A DNA stretch of 64,000 nucleotides from UBA9926 sp038131595 (GTDB taxonomy: Bacteria; Pseudomonadota; Gammaproteobacteria; Pseudomonadales; Azotimanducaceae), in assembly GCA_038131595.1 (NCBI GenBank), contig JAYPPR010000008.1:1302001-1366000 (forward strand), written 5' to 3'. Position 1 is the stretch's first letter. Each line of letters starts with the position of its first letter. Shown here one piece after another: positions 35,370 to 44,333 of this stretch. A program made the position numbers and the translations under genes. Below the pieces are notes generated by a model. That model worked only from the letters and a program-made list of their open reading frames with translations, was not told the origin of the DNA and made no database searches.

Positions 35370-36327
35370 CGATGCTCTTACGACCTGGCATCTGGGAGAA
35401 CTCAAACATGCAGGAGTCATCGGTGTAGTCCATGAAGTTGGTACATGGGATCTGAAAAGGCCCCTAGCTTTGGTTTACAAGAATCACGGCCCAACTCACA
35501 ACGGTAAGCATGTGGCTGAGATCGCTCTGCATTGGCAAATGGTGAAAGTCGTTAAAGTTCCGAACACATCCACCTTGAAAAGTGTGATAGAGGCCCAGCC
35601 ATTATCCAAAGTGTTTGGGGCGTCGCCCTGGGTTTATAGCTTGCAGTGCCGTTGCATGGTTTGGATTCGTGAATAACGACGCCGTCATCAAAGCGGTGTC
35701 GCATGAGTCTTGCTTGGGAAGGTTGCCCAAGTCAAGGAGTCCGCCGCCAGGGCTCGAACTATAGATAATGAGCGTGCCCGCACCTCCTTTTCTAAGCTCA
35801 GCTTTCATTTCTCGCTCTGCGTCAGTGTCTGGACCTGCTGTGTACCATGAGGCGTTATCACTTTCGGTAATGCCGACAAGGTTAAACGTGTAGGGCGTGC
35901 CAGCGAATGGTCGATCGTACTTCATTTGAGCATTGATTTGCAAAACGATTGTCGCCATTTGCTGCGCCAGGTAATAATGTGAAACCAGACATCAATAGAA
36001 ATAGTCCCATTGCCTGGGAGCGTTGTTCAACCTGTCGTGTCGCCGCCACCGTCATCGTTCCACCATCGTCGCCCCCATGTTGCCATTACCGGGGAAGCCC
36101 ATCTGGCTTTTTTGGCATTTCTGCTAGCGATGAGTGTGCTGCTCTCTTGTTGCGGAAGTCGCGCTCTGAAGGCTCTGGGCTTCTTTAGCGGAGGGGTGTT
36201 TGGTCCCACATTGCAAAAAGGCCGCATTGGCATTCGCGTTGAGCAACGCATTTTGATTTACGGCCATGGCTGGACCGCTCAATGTGAGCAGGAAAGTAAG
36301 AACTGATACGGCTGCTTTGATTCTCAT
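35370..36327 (-). pseudogene. M43-family (pappalysin-like) zinc metalloprotease, decayed
   Basis: Pieces of one secreted protease in successive, different frames on the minus strand. In order: a ribosome site (GGAG) and ATG at 36327 with the signal peptide MRIKAAVSVLTFLLTLSGPA and then LQCGTKHPSAKE; TPYTFNLVGITESDNASWYT and GGAGTLIIYSSSPGGGLL near 35750-35900; FDDGVVIHESKPC in another frame near 35690; WLGLYHTFQGGC near 35570-35605; and NFMDYTDDSCMFEFSQMP near 35385-35437. These match the family order, but HEVGH before WLGLYHTF is lost (it reads KHFG and a stop). Several frameshifts and a destroyed zinc motif mean it cannot be active. Confidence 0.8.
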
Positions 36328-36864
36328 AGCGAGTCTCCAAGTGTTTCAACCAAGATATGAATAAATTCAATTATGGTCAACCGCAACCGCTTCATAACCT
36401 TTCTTAATCGTTGTACGCCCTGAACCTGTTTTTGATGGGACAGATTGGCATGGGGTTCTCCGCCAATGTCGCTGGTCTATCTTTGAGTCAGCACCTGGAT
36501 TCTATTGGGAAGAGTTTTAGTGGTTAATGCTTGAAGTACACCGCATTGTTTCAAGGGCTCCTTCAGGTCAGTAAAGTACTAACTATTGGCCATGGCTGTC
36601 CTGCGTCCGAAAACCAGGATGCTTCTGGTGGTGGATCGTTGATTGGCGCCAGATGAGCGTAGGAGTTGAGATCTCCGGTTAATATGCAGAGGTAGTAGCT
36701 GACAAGGGGCGGAAGGACATCGTTACGTGCTGCTCTTGGAGTCACCAAAGCAGTTGGATAAGCAGGTGTTGAGCGACGCGGCTCTAAGGTAGCGACGTTC
36801 AACCAGGCCTTTGGTTTGTTCGGAGGTCGTGTCTCAAGCCAGCATTGCAGGGTGATCTAGTAGC
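36328..36864. other. Intergenic region before the liu promoter
   Basis: About 540 bp between the start of the dead protease gene and the liu promoter. A 79-codon minus-strand frame (36563-36802) has no recognisable product. I see no gene here. Confidence 0.5.
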
Positions 36865-36893
36865 TTGTTTTGAAAAAGAGATATTTGTATATT
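36865..36893 (+). promoter_or_regulatory. Candidate sigma-70 promoter of the liu locus
   Basis: TTGTTT (36865-36870) and TATATT (36888-36893) are separated by 17 bp in an AT-rich patch, predicting a start near 36900. The palindrome at 36906-36921 then lies just downstream of the start site, where a repressor would block it. It would leave a ~335-nt leader before the MerR gene. Confidence 0.5.
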
Positions 36894-36905
36894 GAACGCA
36901 AGCCT

Positions 36906-36921
36906 TTTACGTTTACGTAAA
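36906..36921. promoter_or_regulatory. Palindromic operator TTTACGT-TT-ACGTAAA, likely LiuR site
   Basis: Perfect 7-bp arms with a 2-bp centre. From memory it resembles the LiuR consensus of proteobacterial liu operons (TTTACGTnnACGTAAA type), and the first gene downstream encodes a LiuR-like MerR protein, so autoregulation by a branched-chain acyl-CoA signal is a sound inference. Confidence 0.65.
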
Positions 36922-37235
36922 CATAAATTAAAATGATCAGTTGTTGGTCGGAAAAGTTGGATTGCCCTGATAAAGAGTTTGATACGGTAAATAAATTGAC
37001 GATGCTAAGTGCCAATTTTGGTCCTGCTTATTGAAGGATTAGCAGGTGAAAGGATCTACTTCGCGTGCGGGCGGGAAGAACAGAATTACTTTCGTTTTCA
37101 ACAAGGCCTGCATCTAGAACGGAATCAAGGCGTTTCGAGCTACACCGTCGACGGTCGTCGCAGGGAGCCTCCATGAAGGGCTCTTAGTGTTGCAGGGCTC
37201 TTGAGTGTTAAAGAAAGTAGTGTAGGAAGTAATAG

Positions 37236-37655
37236 ATGAACAGAGTGTCAGCATCAGGGTCTTATTCGATCACGGATCTCTCCCGCGAATTCGCCGTGAC
37301 CCCGCGCACGCTTCGTTTTTATGAAGAAAAGGGGCTGCTGAACCCAAAGCGCAGCGGCAAGAACAGAATTTATAGTGTCGGCGATCGAACTCGGCTGCGT
37401 CTTATTTTAAGAGGTCGCCAGCTTGGGCTTTCACTTGAGGAGAGTGCAGAGGTGATTGGGCTCTACGCGCCTGGCACTCCCAACCATGAGCAGCTGCACC
37501 TCTTGCTTCAAAAAATCGAGGAGAAGCGCCAGCAGCTCGTCTCGCAACGCGAGGCACTGGATGCCATGCTGGGCGACCTTGATCGATGGCAAACAAACTT
37601 TGAGGCGGCGCTTAAAGCACCGATCGCGAATCACCAATGGAGGCAGAAAGTCTGA
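37236..37655 (+). CDS. liuR: MerR-family transcriptional regulator, LiuR-like
   Basis: 139 residues. Winged helix at ~10-75: YSITDLSREFAVTPRTLRFY, then EEKGLLNPKRSGKNRIYSV with the Arg/Tyr pair, followed by LGLSLEESAEVIGLY. Residues ~80-125 form the dimerising coiled coil (LLQKIEEKRQQLVSQREALD). No Cys metal site as in metal-sensing MerR proteins. The position directly before isovaleryl-CoA dehydrogenase and methylcrotonyl-CoA carboxylase is that of LiuR, which represses leucine/isovalerate catabolism. ATG at 37236 with TAGGAAG. The stop is 1 bp before the dehydrogenase start, so transcription is shared. Confidence 0.88.
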   Translation: MNRVSASGSYSITDLSREFAVTPRTLRFYEEKGLLNPKRSGKNRIYSVGDRTRLRLILRGRQLGLSLEESAEVIGLYAPGTPNHEQLHLLLQKIEEKRQQLVSQREALDAMLGDLDRWQTNFEAALKAPIANHQWRQKV

Positions 37656-37656
37656 T

Positions 37657-38826
37657 ATGAACGCCACGTTTAGCATGCTTGATTTGGATCTCGGTGAGTC
37701 CTTAACCCTTCTCCGCGAGACGGTGCAGCGGTTCGCGGCAGACGAGATCAAACCACGCGCGGCAAGTATTGACCGCGATAACGAGTTCCCGATGGATCTA
37801 TGGCGAAAGATGGGTGATCTCGGCCTACTTGGGATTACCGTCGGCGAGTCCTATGGCGGTAGCGACATGGGTTATTTGGCCCAAGTCATCGCCATCGAAG
37901 AGATCTCGCGTGCCTCAGCGTCAGTGGGGCTGAGCTATGGCGCGCACTCTAATCTTTGCGTGAATCAAATCTTCCGCAACGGCACCGAGGCCCAGAAACA
38001 AAAGTACCTGCCAAAACTCTGTGCTGGCGACCACGTTGGTGCCCTGGCCATGTCAGAGCCCGGGTCTGGGTCAGACGTCGTCAGCATGCAGCTCAAAGCG
38101 CGAAGAGAAGGCGATGTCTACGTGCTCGACGGCAACAAAATGTGGATCACCAATGGGCCAGACGCTGACACCTACGTCATCTACGCGAAGACCGACCCAG
38201 ACGCTGCATCCCGTGGAATTACAGCGTTTATTGTTGAGCGTGACACGCCAGGATTTTCTCGCGCGCCCAAACTCGACAAGCTCGGAATGCGCGGTTCAAA
38301 CACGTGTGAATTAGTCTTCGAATCCTGTGAGGTGCCGGCTGAGAATGTGCTTGGGCGCGAGGGTGGCGGCGTCGGTGTGCTGATGTCTGGGCTCGACTTC
38401 GAGCGCGTGGTGTTATCCGGTGGGCCGCTTGGCATCATGCAAGCGTGTATGGACATCGTGGTGCCGTATGTCCACGAGCGAAAACAGTTCGGTGAACCCA
38501 TTGGCACCTTTCAATTGATGCAGGGCAAGCTCGCCGACATGTACACCATCTTATCCGCCAGCAGAGCGTATCTTTACGCGGCGGCGAAGGCGTGTGATCG
38601 AGGTCTTGTCAATCGGAAAGACGCCGCAGCCGTGATTCTTTATACCGCGGAGCAGGCGACGCAAATGGCGCTGCAAGCGATCCAGGCCTTAGGCGGGAAT
38701 GGCTACATCAATGATTACGATACTGGGCGCTTGCTGAGAGACGCGAAGCTTTACGAGATCGGCGCAGGGACAAGCGAAATCCGCAGGATGTTGATCGGCC
38801 GTGAATTGTTCGATGAATCCAACTAA
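37657..38826 (+). CDS. liuA: Isovaleryl-CoA dehydrogenase
   Basis: Flavoprotein oxidising isovaleryl-CoA to 3-methylcrotonyl-CoA, passing electrons to ETF. 389 residues, the normal size. Acyl-CoA dehydrogenase marks: LAMSEPGSGSDVVSMQLKA, KMWITNGPDADTYVIYAKT, and near the C-terminus QALGGNGYINDYDTGRLLRD then YEIGAGTSEIRR. Specific assignment rests on context (MerR/LiuR before, methylcrotonyl-CoA carboxylase after) and on the strong resemblance of these stretches to isovaleryl-CoA dehydrogenases. ATG at 37657 with GGAGG inside the end of liuR. Second gene of the operon. Confidence 0.93.
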   Translation: MNATFSMLDLDLGESLTLLRETVQRFAADEIKPRAASIDRDNEFPMDLWRKMGDLGLLGITVGESYGGSDMGYLAQVIAIEEISRASASVGLSYGAHSNLCVNQIFRNGTEAQKQKYLPKLCAGDHVGALAMSEPGSGSDVVSMQLKARREGDVYVLDGNKMWITNGPDADTYVIYAKTDPDAASRGITAFIVERDTPGFSRAPKLDKLGMRGSNTCELVFESCEVPAENVLGREGGGVGVLMSGLDFERVVLSGGPLGIMQACMDIVVPYVHERKQFGEPIGTFQLMQGKLADMYTILSASRAYLYAAAKACDRGLVNRKDAAAVILYTAEQATQMALQAIQALGGNGYINDYDTGRLLRDAKLYEIGAGTSEIRRMLIGRELFDESN

Positions 38827-38838
38827 GCGAGGTGAGCC

Positions 38839-40446
38839 GTGACCAGACTATTATCTGAGTTGAACCCGCGCAGTGATGCATTCCTTCAGAACGCAGCCAG
38901 CATGGATGCGCTTGTTGATCAGTTGCAGTCAGTGACATCAGATATCACCAAAGGCGGTGGCGAAAAGAACGTTCAGCGCCATGAATCGCGCGGTAAATTA
39001 TTTGTCAGGGACAGAATCAATCTTTTGATTGACCCAGGATCTGCGTTTCTTGAACTGTCTCAGCTCGCGGCCTATCAAACCTACAGTGATGTCATTCCAG
39101 CTGCGGGCATTATTACTGGGATAGGGCAGGTCGAGGGCCAGCCTGTCATGATCGTGGCCAACGATGCCACAGTGAAAGGCGGGACCTATTACCCCCTAAC
39201 AGTCAAAAAGCATCTCAGAGCCCAGACCATTGCCTGGGACAATCATTTACCTTGTATTTACCTGGTCGATTCCGGTGGCGCTAACCTGCCCAATCAAGAC
39301 GAGGTGTTCCCCGATCGCGATCACTTTGGCCGTATTTTTTTCAATCAAGCCAACATGTCGGCAAGGAATATCCCGCAAATTGCGGTGGTGATGGGGTCGT
39401 GTACCGCAGGAGGCGCGTATGTGCCGGCCATGGCGGATGAAGCCATCATTGTTAAAGAGCAAGGCACTATTTTTCTAGGCGGGCCTCCGCTCGTTAAAGC
39501 GGCGACGGGCGAGATCGTATCAGCAGAGGAATTGGGCGGCGCGGATGTGCACGCGCGGCAGTCGGGCGTCGTTGACCACTACGCCGAAGATGACGCGCAT
39601 GCCCTTTATTTGGCGCGGCAAGCCGTGAGCCGACTCAACCGGACCAACAACACGTCGATGGATCTAAAGGAACCTGTCCCGCCGAGATTTGATGCGCATG
39701 AACTGAGGGGCATTATTCCATCCGACCCGAAACAGCCCTTCGATGTGCGCGAGGTCATCGCTCGAATCGTTGATGACTCTGACTTCGACGAATTCAAGCA
39801 GCTGTACGGCGCGACCTTGGTTTGTGGGTTTGCCCGTCTCCACGGCATGCCGATTGGCATCGTTGCGAATAACGGTGTGCTCTTTGGCGAGTCAGCGCAG
39901 AAGGGCGCTCACTTTATCCAGCTCTGCTCCCAACGGCGTATCCCTTTACTCTTTCTGCAGAACATCACTGGTTTCATGGTGGGACGTCAGGTTGAGACCC
40001 AGGGCATTGCCAAGGATGGTGCAAAAATGGTCACTGCGGTGGCGACTTGCGGGGTGCCAAAGATCACGCTTGTGATCGGTAACTCGTACGGCGCTGGAAA
40101 CTACGGTATGTGCGGTCGAGCTTACGATCCCGATTTCCTGTTCATGTGGCCTAACGCAAAAGTTGCCGTTATGGGTGGGGAGCAAGCGGCTGGTGTTCTC
40201 GCTGAGGTTCGGCGCGGGCAAATAGAAGCATCAGGGAACACCTGGCCGGAAGACGAGGAAGCAGCGTTCAAGCGTCCCATCATCGATCAGTTCGATGCGC
40301 AGGCGAGTGCCTACTATGCGTCCGCCAGATTGTGGGACGACGGAATTGTCGCGCCAGAGGATACCCGGCGTGTGCTGGCGCTCGCATTTGCAGCGACCAT
40401 GAATCGACCCGAGGAAACCGGTCGATTTGGCGTGTTCAGGATGTGA
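38839..40446 (+). CDS. liuB: Methylcrotonyl-CoA carboxylase, carboxyltransferase (beta) subunit
   Basis: 535 residues, the usual size. Transfers the carboxyl group from biotin to 3-methylcrotonyl-CoA. Markers: GGTYYPLTVKKHLRAQTIA, MGSCTAGGAYVPAMADEAII, GTIFLGGPPLVKAATGE, and the C-terminal-domain VGRQVETQGIAKDGAKMV, GNSYGAGNYGMCGRAYDPDF. The GTG start at 38839, 12 bp after liuA, has GAGGTGAG. It ends 10 bp before the start of the biotin subunit, completing the enzyme pair in one operon. Propionyl-CoA carboxylase is the alternative but the TxxVEKxH-like stretch and context favour methylcrotonyl-CoA. Confidence 0.93.
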   Translation: MTRLLSELNPRSDAFLQNAASMDALVDQLQSVTSDITKGGGEKNVQRHESRGKLFVRDRINLLIDPGSAFLELSQLAAYQTYSDVIPAAGIITGIGQVEGQPVMIVANDATVKGGTYYPLTVKKHLRAQTIAWDNHLPCIYLVDSGGANLPNQDEVFPDRDHFGRIFFNQANMSARNIPQIAVVMGSCTAGGAYVPAMADEAIIVKEQGTIFLGGPPLVKAATGEIVSAEELGGADVHARQSGVVDHYAEDDAHALYLARQAVSRLNRTNNTSMDLKEPVPPRFDAHELRGIIPSDPKQPFDVREVIARIVDDSDFDEFKQLYGATLVCGFARLHGMPIGIVANNGVLFGESAQKGAHFIQLCSQRRIPLLFLQNITGFMVGRQVETQGIAKDGAKMVTAVATCGVPKITLVIGNSYGAGNYGMCGRAYDPDFLFMWPNAKVAVMGGEQAAGVLAEVRRGQIEASGNTWPEDEEAAFKRPIIDQFDAQASAYYASARLWDDGIVAPEDTRRVLALAFAATMNRPEETGRFGVFRM

Positions 40447-40456
40447 GGGCGAAACC

Positions 40457-42461
40457 ATGAAAACATTGCTGATAGCGAATCGAGGGGAAATTGCCTGCCG
40501 CATCATGCGCACTGCGCGGGCGCTGGGTATTCGTACGGTTGCGGTGTATTCCGAGACGGATGCGAATGCGCAACACGTTGTCCAGGCAGATGTGGCCATC
40601 GCGCTCGCGGGCGAAACGGCGGCGGAGACTTATCTCGATATTGACCAGATCGTCTCGGCCGCGATTACCTCGGGCGCCGACGCTATTCATCCAGGGTATG
40701 GGTTTTTGTCAGAGAATGCGGCCTTTGCCGCAGCGTGCGAGCAGGCAAACGTCATCTTTGTTGGGCCACCTGCAAGCGCGATCGAGGCAATGGGATCGAA
40801 AGCGGTAGCCAAGGATCTGATGCGGTCGGCCGATGTGCCGCTTCTGCCAGGAGAGTACGGCACCGCGGCAGACATCGACCGGCTCCGCGAGGTTGCATCA
40901 TCCATGGGCTATCCCGTGCTGCTCAAAGCTGCGGCTGGCGGTGGCGGTAAAGGCATGCGTGAAGTTAGAAGCGATGCTGAGTTTGAGGAGGCGTTTGCGT
41001 CCGCGCAGCGCGAGGCTCGGGCGAGCTTCGGTGATGACTTGATGCTGGTCGAAAAACTACTTGAGCGGCCTCGTCACGTAGAGGTTCAAGTGTTCTTTGA
41101 CCAGCAAGGGCAGGGCGTCGCGCTATTTGATCGAGACTGCAGTGTCCAGCGCCGTTACCAAAAAGTGGTGGAAGAGGCGCCTGCCCCCGATCTTCCCGAA
41201 TCCACGCGCAGCGCCATGCGCGATGCTGCGATCGCAGCGGCGCAGGCGATCGATTATGTCGGCGCGGGTACGGTCGAGTTCTTGGTCGGCGAGGATCACG
41301 CGTTTTATTTCATGGAAATGAACACGAGATTGCAGGTTGAGCACCCGGTGACTGAATGGGTCGCTGGCGTTGATTTAGTTGAGTGGCAGCTCGCCATCGC
41401 ATCGGGTGAACCCCTACCGCTCAGCCAAGAGGCGTTGAATTGCACCGGGCATGCCATCGAAGTTCGGCTGTACGCAGAAGACCCCGATAATGACTACCTT
41501 CCCTCAACGGGACGCATCGAAAGGCTCCGGTTCCCTGCCGAGACATCGTGGGTGCGTATCGATTCAGGCGTGATCGAAGGAGACGAGGTGAGCGTCCACT
41601 TTGATCCTATGATCGCGAAGATCATTGCTCGAGGAAGTAACCGGGAAGCCGCTTGTCACACGATGTTAGATGCATTGCGCGAGGTGCAGGTCGCAGGCGT
41701 TGCGACTAACCTTGAATTGCTAGAACGGATCGTTGGTTCCTCCAATTTTCAGAGAGGCCCACTGCAAACGGGACTCCTAGCCGAGCTGCCGCGAGCTGAC
41801 GTTGACTCTAGTGGAGGCTTTTTCGCTTGCCATGATTTGGCTCTGGGAGTCACTGGGAAGGCGTCCAGACTTGGCTGGCTCAATTCCAAGCTCACCCTGG
41901 GATGTGCGAGACGGTTTTCGCATCAACGCAGGGAGCGACGTGTTGCAGGACGTGGTCTGGGGCGGCAAGCGGCGCTCGATACGGGGTGAAATGCGACCTG
42001 CTCGCCAAGGTGGTTTAGCTTGCGTTGATGTCCTTGGCTTCACCATGACAGTCGAGGCGTTGGGTGACGCTCTGCTGTGTGACGGGGCAATGGGGCGCTG
42101 GCGAATCGAGGCATCTCAGCGCGACCATACGGTGTGGTTATTCGCGATGCCCTTGGCGTCGACCAGTCAGACGCTGAGGCTCGAATACACACGGCAGCAC
42201 CCAGGTGCTGCACGAGGCCAGCAAACGCAGGCGCGCTCCGATCAAACCGCGCCGATGACCGGTCGGGTGGTGAAGGTTAATGTTTTGCCCGGTGATTCAG
42301 TTGAAGCAGGCGATGTACTGGTGGTGCTTGAGGCGATGAAAATGGAGCACTCAGTCCGCGCTGCATGGGCAGGACAAGTCAGTGAAGTGAATTGCAAACA
42401 GGGGGAATTGGTTGAAGGGGGCACGCGGCTCGTTGAGGTCGAGCCGCATGCCGAAGACTAA
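40457..42461 (+). pseudogene. liuD: Methylcrotonyl-CoA carboxylase, biotin carboxylase (alpha) subunit, frame-broken
   Basis: The 5' frame (ATG 40457, GAGGG upstream) encodes a complete biotin carboxylase domain: KTLLIANRGEIACRI, AAAGGGGKGMREV at ~155-167 and FMEMNTRLQVEHPVTEW. It runs into the wrong frame after about 41800 and stops at 41989. The other frame resumes with SSPWDVRDGFRINAG and ends with the biotin domain, whose biotinyl Lys is in LEAMKMEHS near 42340. The phase shift lies between ~41800 and 41870; the T5 run at 41819-41823 is the simplest place for an extra base. Both halves are well preserved, so the lesion is recent or a sequence error. If real, leucine breakdown would stop at methylcrotonyl-CoA. 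Confidence 0.8.
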
Positions 42462-42467
42462 GGTCCC

Positions 42468-43352
42468 TTAGAGCATTCCGCCGCGAGGCACGGCACCCGT
42501 CATATCGAGCAAGCGCTCGCTTTCCGCCATCAGTGATTCGAACGTTGCATCCACACCTAAGTCAACAGAATCGTTGACGTAGACTTGCGCTCGGTAGAAC
42601 TTGCCGCCGCCAGCATTGATGACCGCGCCATTCGGAGCGTCTTCGCTCGTCATGTAAAGCACCGCCGGGCTGACAAGGCTGGGCGCTGATTCGGCAGGTG
42701 GGTTGCTTGGGTCGATCTCACGCCCTGGGATCGTAGCAATCATGCGAGTAGCCGCGGCTGGGGCAAGCGTGTTCACTCGAACATTGTTTTTCGCTCCCTC
42801 CAGCGCCAGTACATTCATCATTCCCAGCATGCCCATTTTGGCGGCGCCATAGTTGGTTTGGCCGAAGTTGCCATAGATGCCTGAGCTTGAGCTGGTGAGC
42901 ACAATCCGGCCGTAACCTTGCGCATTCATATGGGGCCAGGCCGCGTGGGTCACATAGGCAGAGCCTGAGAGGTGGACTTTGAGCACAATGTCCCAATCCT
43001 CCAGTGCCATTTTCTTAAACGACTTATCTCGCAGGATGCCCGCGTTGTTCACAAGAATATCGATTCGACCAAACGCATCAATGGCGGTTTGAACAATGCT
43101 CGCTGCGCCCTCGGGGTCTGATACAGAGGCTTTGTTAGCGACTGCCTCGGCGCCGAGTGCTTTCAGTTCCTCGACAACCGCATCGGCCGCATCGCCGGCG
43201 CCGCTACCATCAACGCCGCCGCCCAAGTCATTGATGACGACTTTGGCACCGCGCTTCGCGTACTCAATCGCATGCGCTCGTCCCAGGCCTCCCCCGGCCC
43301 CCGTAATGACTGCGACCTTGCCCGCAAATTCACTATTTTCGATAACTGGCAT
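42468..43352 (-). CDS. Peroxisomal-multifunctional-enzyme-like SDR ((3R)-hydroxyacyl-CoA dehydrogenase type)
   Basis: 294 residues. VAVITGAGGGLGRAHAIEYA near 13-32, NNAGILRDKSFKKM near 110, TSSSSGIYGNFGQTNYGAAK with the catalytic Ser and Tyr-xxx-Lys near 150-172. The motif NAGILRDKSFKKM and the GVDGSG loop are shared with the dehydrogenase part of eukaryotic type 2 multifunctional enzyme, so oxidation of a (3R)-hydroxyacyl-CoA is expected, pairing with the hydratase 2 at 26420. ATG at 43352 with AGGAGGGAG. Convergent with liuD, only 6 bp apart. Confidence 0.92.
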   Translation of the reverse strand: MPVIENSEFAGKVAVITGAGGGLGRAHAIEYAKRGAKVVINDLGGGVDGSGAGDAADAVVEELKALGAEAVANKASVSDPEGAASIVQTAIDAFGRIDILVNNAGILRDKSFKKMALEDWDIVLKVHLSGSAYVTHAAWPHMNAQGYGRIVLTSSSSGIYGNFGQTNYGAAKMGMLGMMNVLALEGAKNNVRVNTLAPAAATRMIATIPGREIDPSNPPAESAPSLVSPAVLYMTSEDAPNGAVINAGGGKFYRAQVYVNDSVDLGVDATFESLMAESERLLDMTGAVPRGGML

Positions 43353-43546
43353 GAAATACTCCCTCCTGTGACGTCATGAATGGGCGAAGGCTACCAGAAA
43401 TTGGCGACCCGTGTTCGAGCGCCCCTAGATCGTTGGCTGATTCAAAGGCGACGCTCTTGTGGCGTGGCTAGCGTATGGGGCGAGCGTCTCATTAGCTGGC
43501 GAAGCGGGGTCATAAGCAGTACAAAGGAAGAAAAAGAGGGCAAGCC

Positions 43547-44200
43547 ATGACGTTTGAGATTTCCCCAACGAACCGAGTGAGGCAATTGAGCGAGAAGGCG
43601 CGGTATGACGAAGCATCCGTCCATGCGATTTTAGATGCCGGGTTGGTTGCGCAGGTCGCGTTTATCCAGGAGGGGAAGCCGGTGGTCGTGCCGATGATCT
43701 ATGGTCGAGATGGCAATCGACTCTACCTTCATGGGGCTCGTAAAGCCCGAGTAGTCCGCATGCTGGAAGCGGGGCCAAGCGTCTGCCTCAATGTCACGTT
43801 GCTCGATGGCATTGTTTACGCGAGGTCACTCTTTAATTCGTCGATGAATTACCGGTCGGTGACGGTTCACGGCACCGCTACCCTGATTGAGGGTGATGAG
43901 CGAGTCCACGCCCTGTCAGTCATCAGTGAGCATGTGATGCCGGGGCGCAGCGAGGAAGTCCGCCCCTCTCACGAAAAAGAAATTCTGATGACGGGTGTGA
44001 TCCAGGTAGAGATCGAAAGCGCATCGGCGAAAATTTCTATGGGCCCACCGGACGATGAAGACGAGGATATGGACGCGCCCGTATGGGCTGGGGTGATGCC
44101 GCTTCGGTTAAAAACTGGGGCACTGATAAGGGACCCCGAGGTGCCAGAGGACATTCTTCCAACACCTCACATGCAGTCTCAAACCGGGCGATCGTTCTGA
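43547..44200 (+). CDS. FMN-binding split-barrel protein (pyridoxamine 5'-phosphate oxidase-like)
   Basis: 217 residues. The barrel begins AILDAGLVAQVAFIQEGKPV and continues with VPMIYGRDGNRLYLHGARKA, then RSVTVHGTATLIEGDE; these match the NimA/pyridoxamine-oxidase-related flavin proteins. The C-terminal tail (MGPPDDEDEDMDAPVWAGVM) is a common end in this family. Probably reduces or binds a small molecule with FMN; the substrate is unknown. ATG at 43547 with AGAGGG. Followed on the same strand after 133 bp by the FATP-type ligase. Confidence 0.88.
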   Translation: MTFEISPTNRVRQLSEKARYDEASVHAILDAGLVAQVAFIQEGKPVVVPMIYGRDGNRLYLHGARKARVVRMLEAGPSVCLNVTLLDGIVYARSLFNSSMNYRSVTVHGTATLIEGDERVHALSVISEHVMPGRSEEVRPSHEKEILMTGVIQVEIESASAKISMGPPDDEDEDMDAPVWAGVMPLRLKTGALIRDPEVPEDILPTPHMQSQTGRSF

Positions 44201-44333
44201 GATCGCGAGGTTTGGTTTAGCGCCTGTGAACAGCGTCTGCCTTTGGGGACTTCTAATGCATAGCGGTTCCCGTTCGGCTGGCCCTCAAGTAACATCAGGA
44301 GTCGATCAGAAAAAGAGATAAGAGGGTGGGGAT

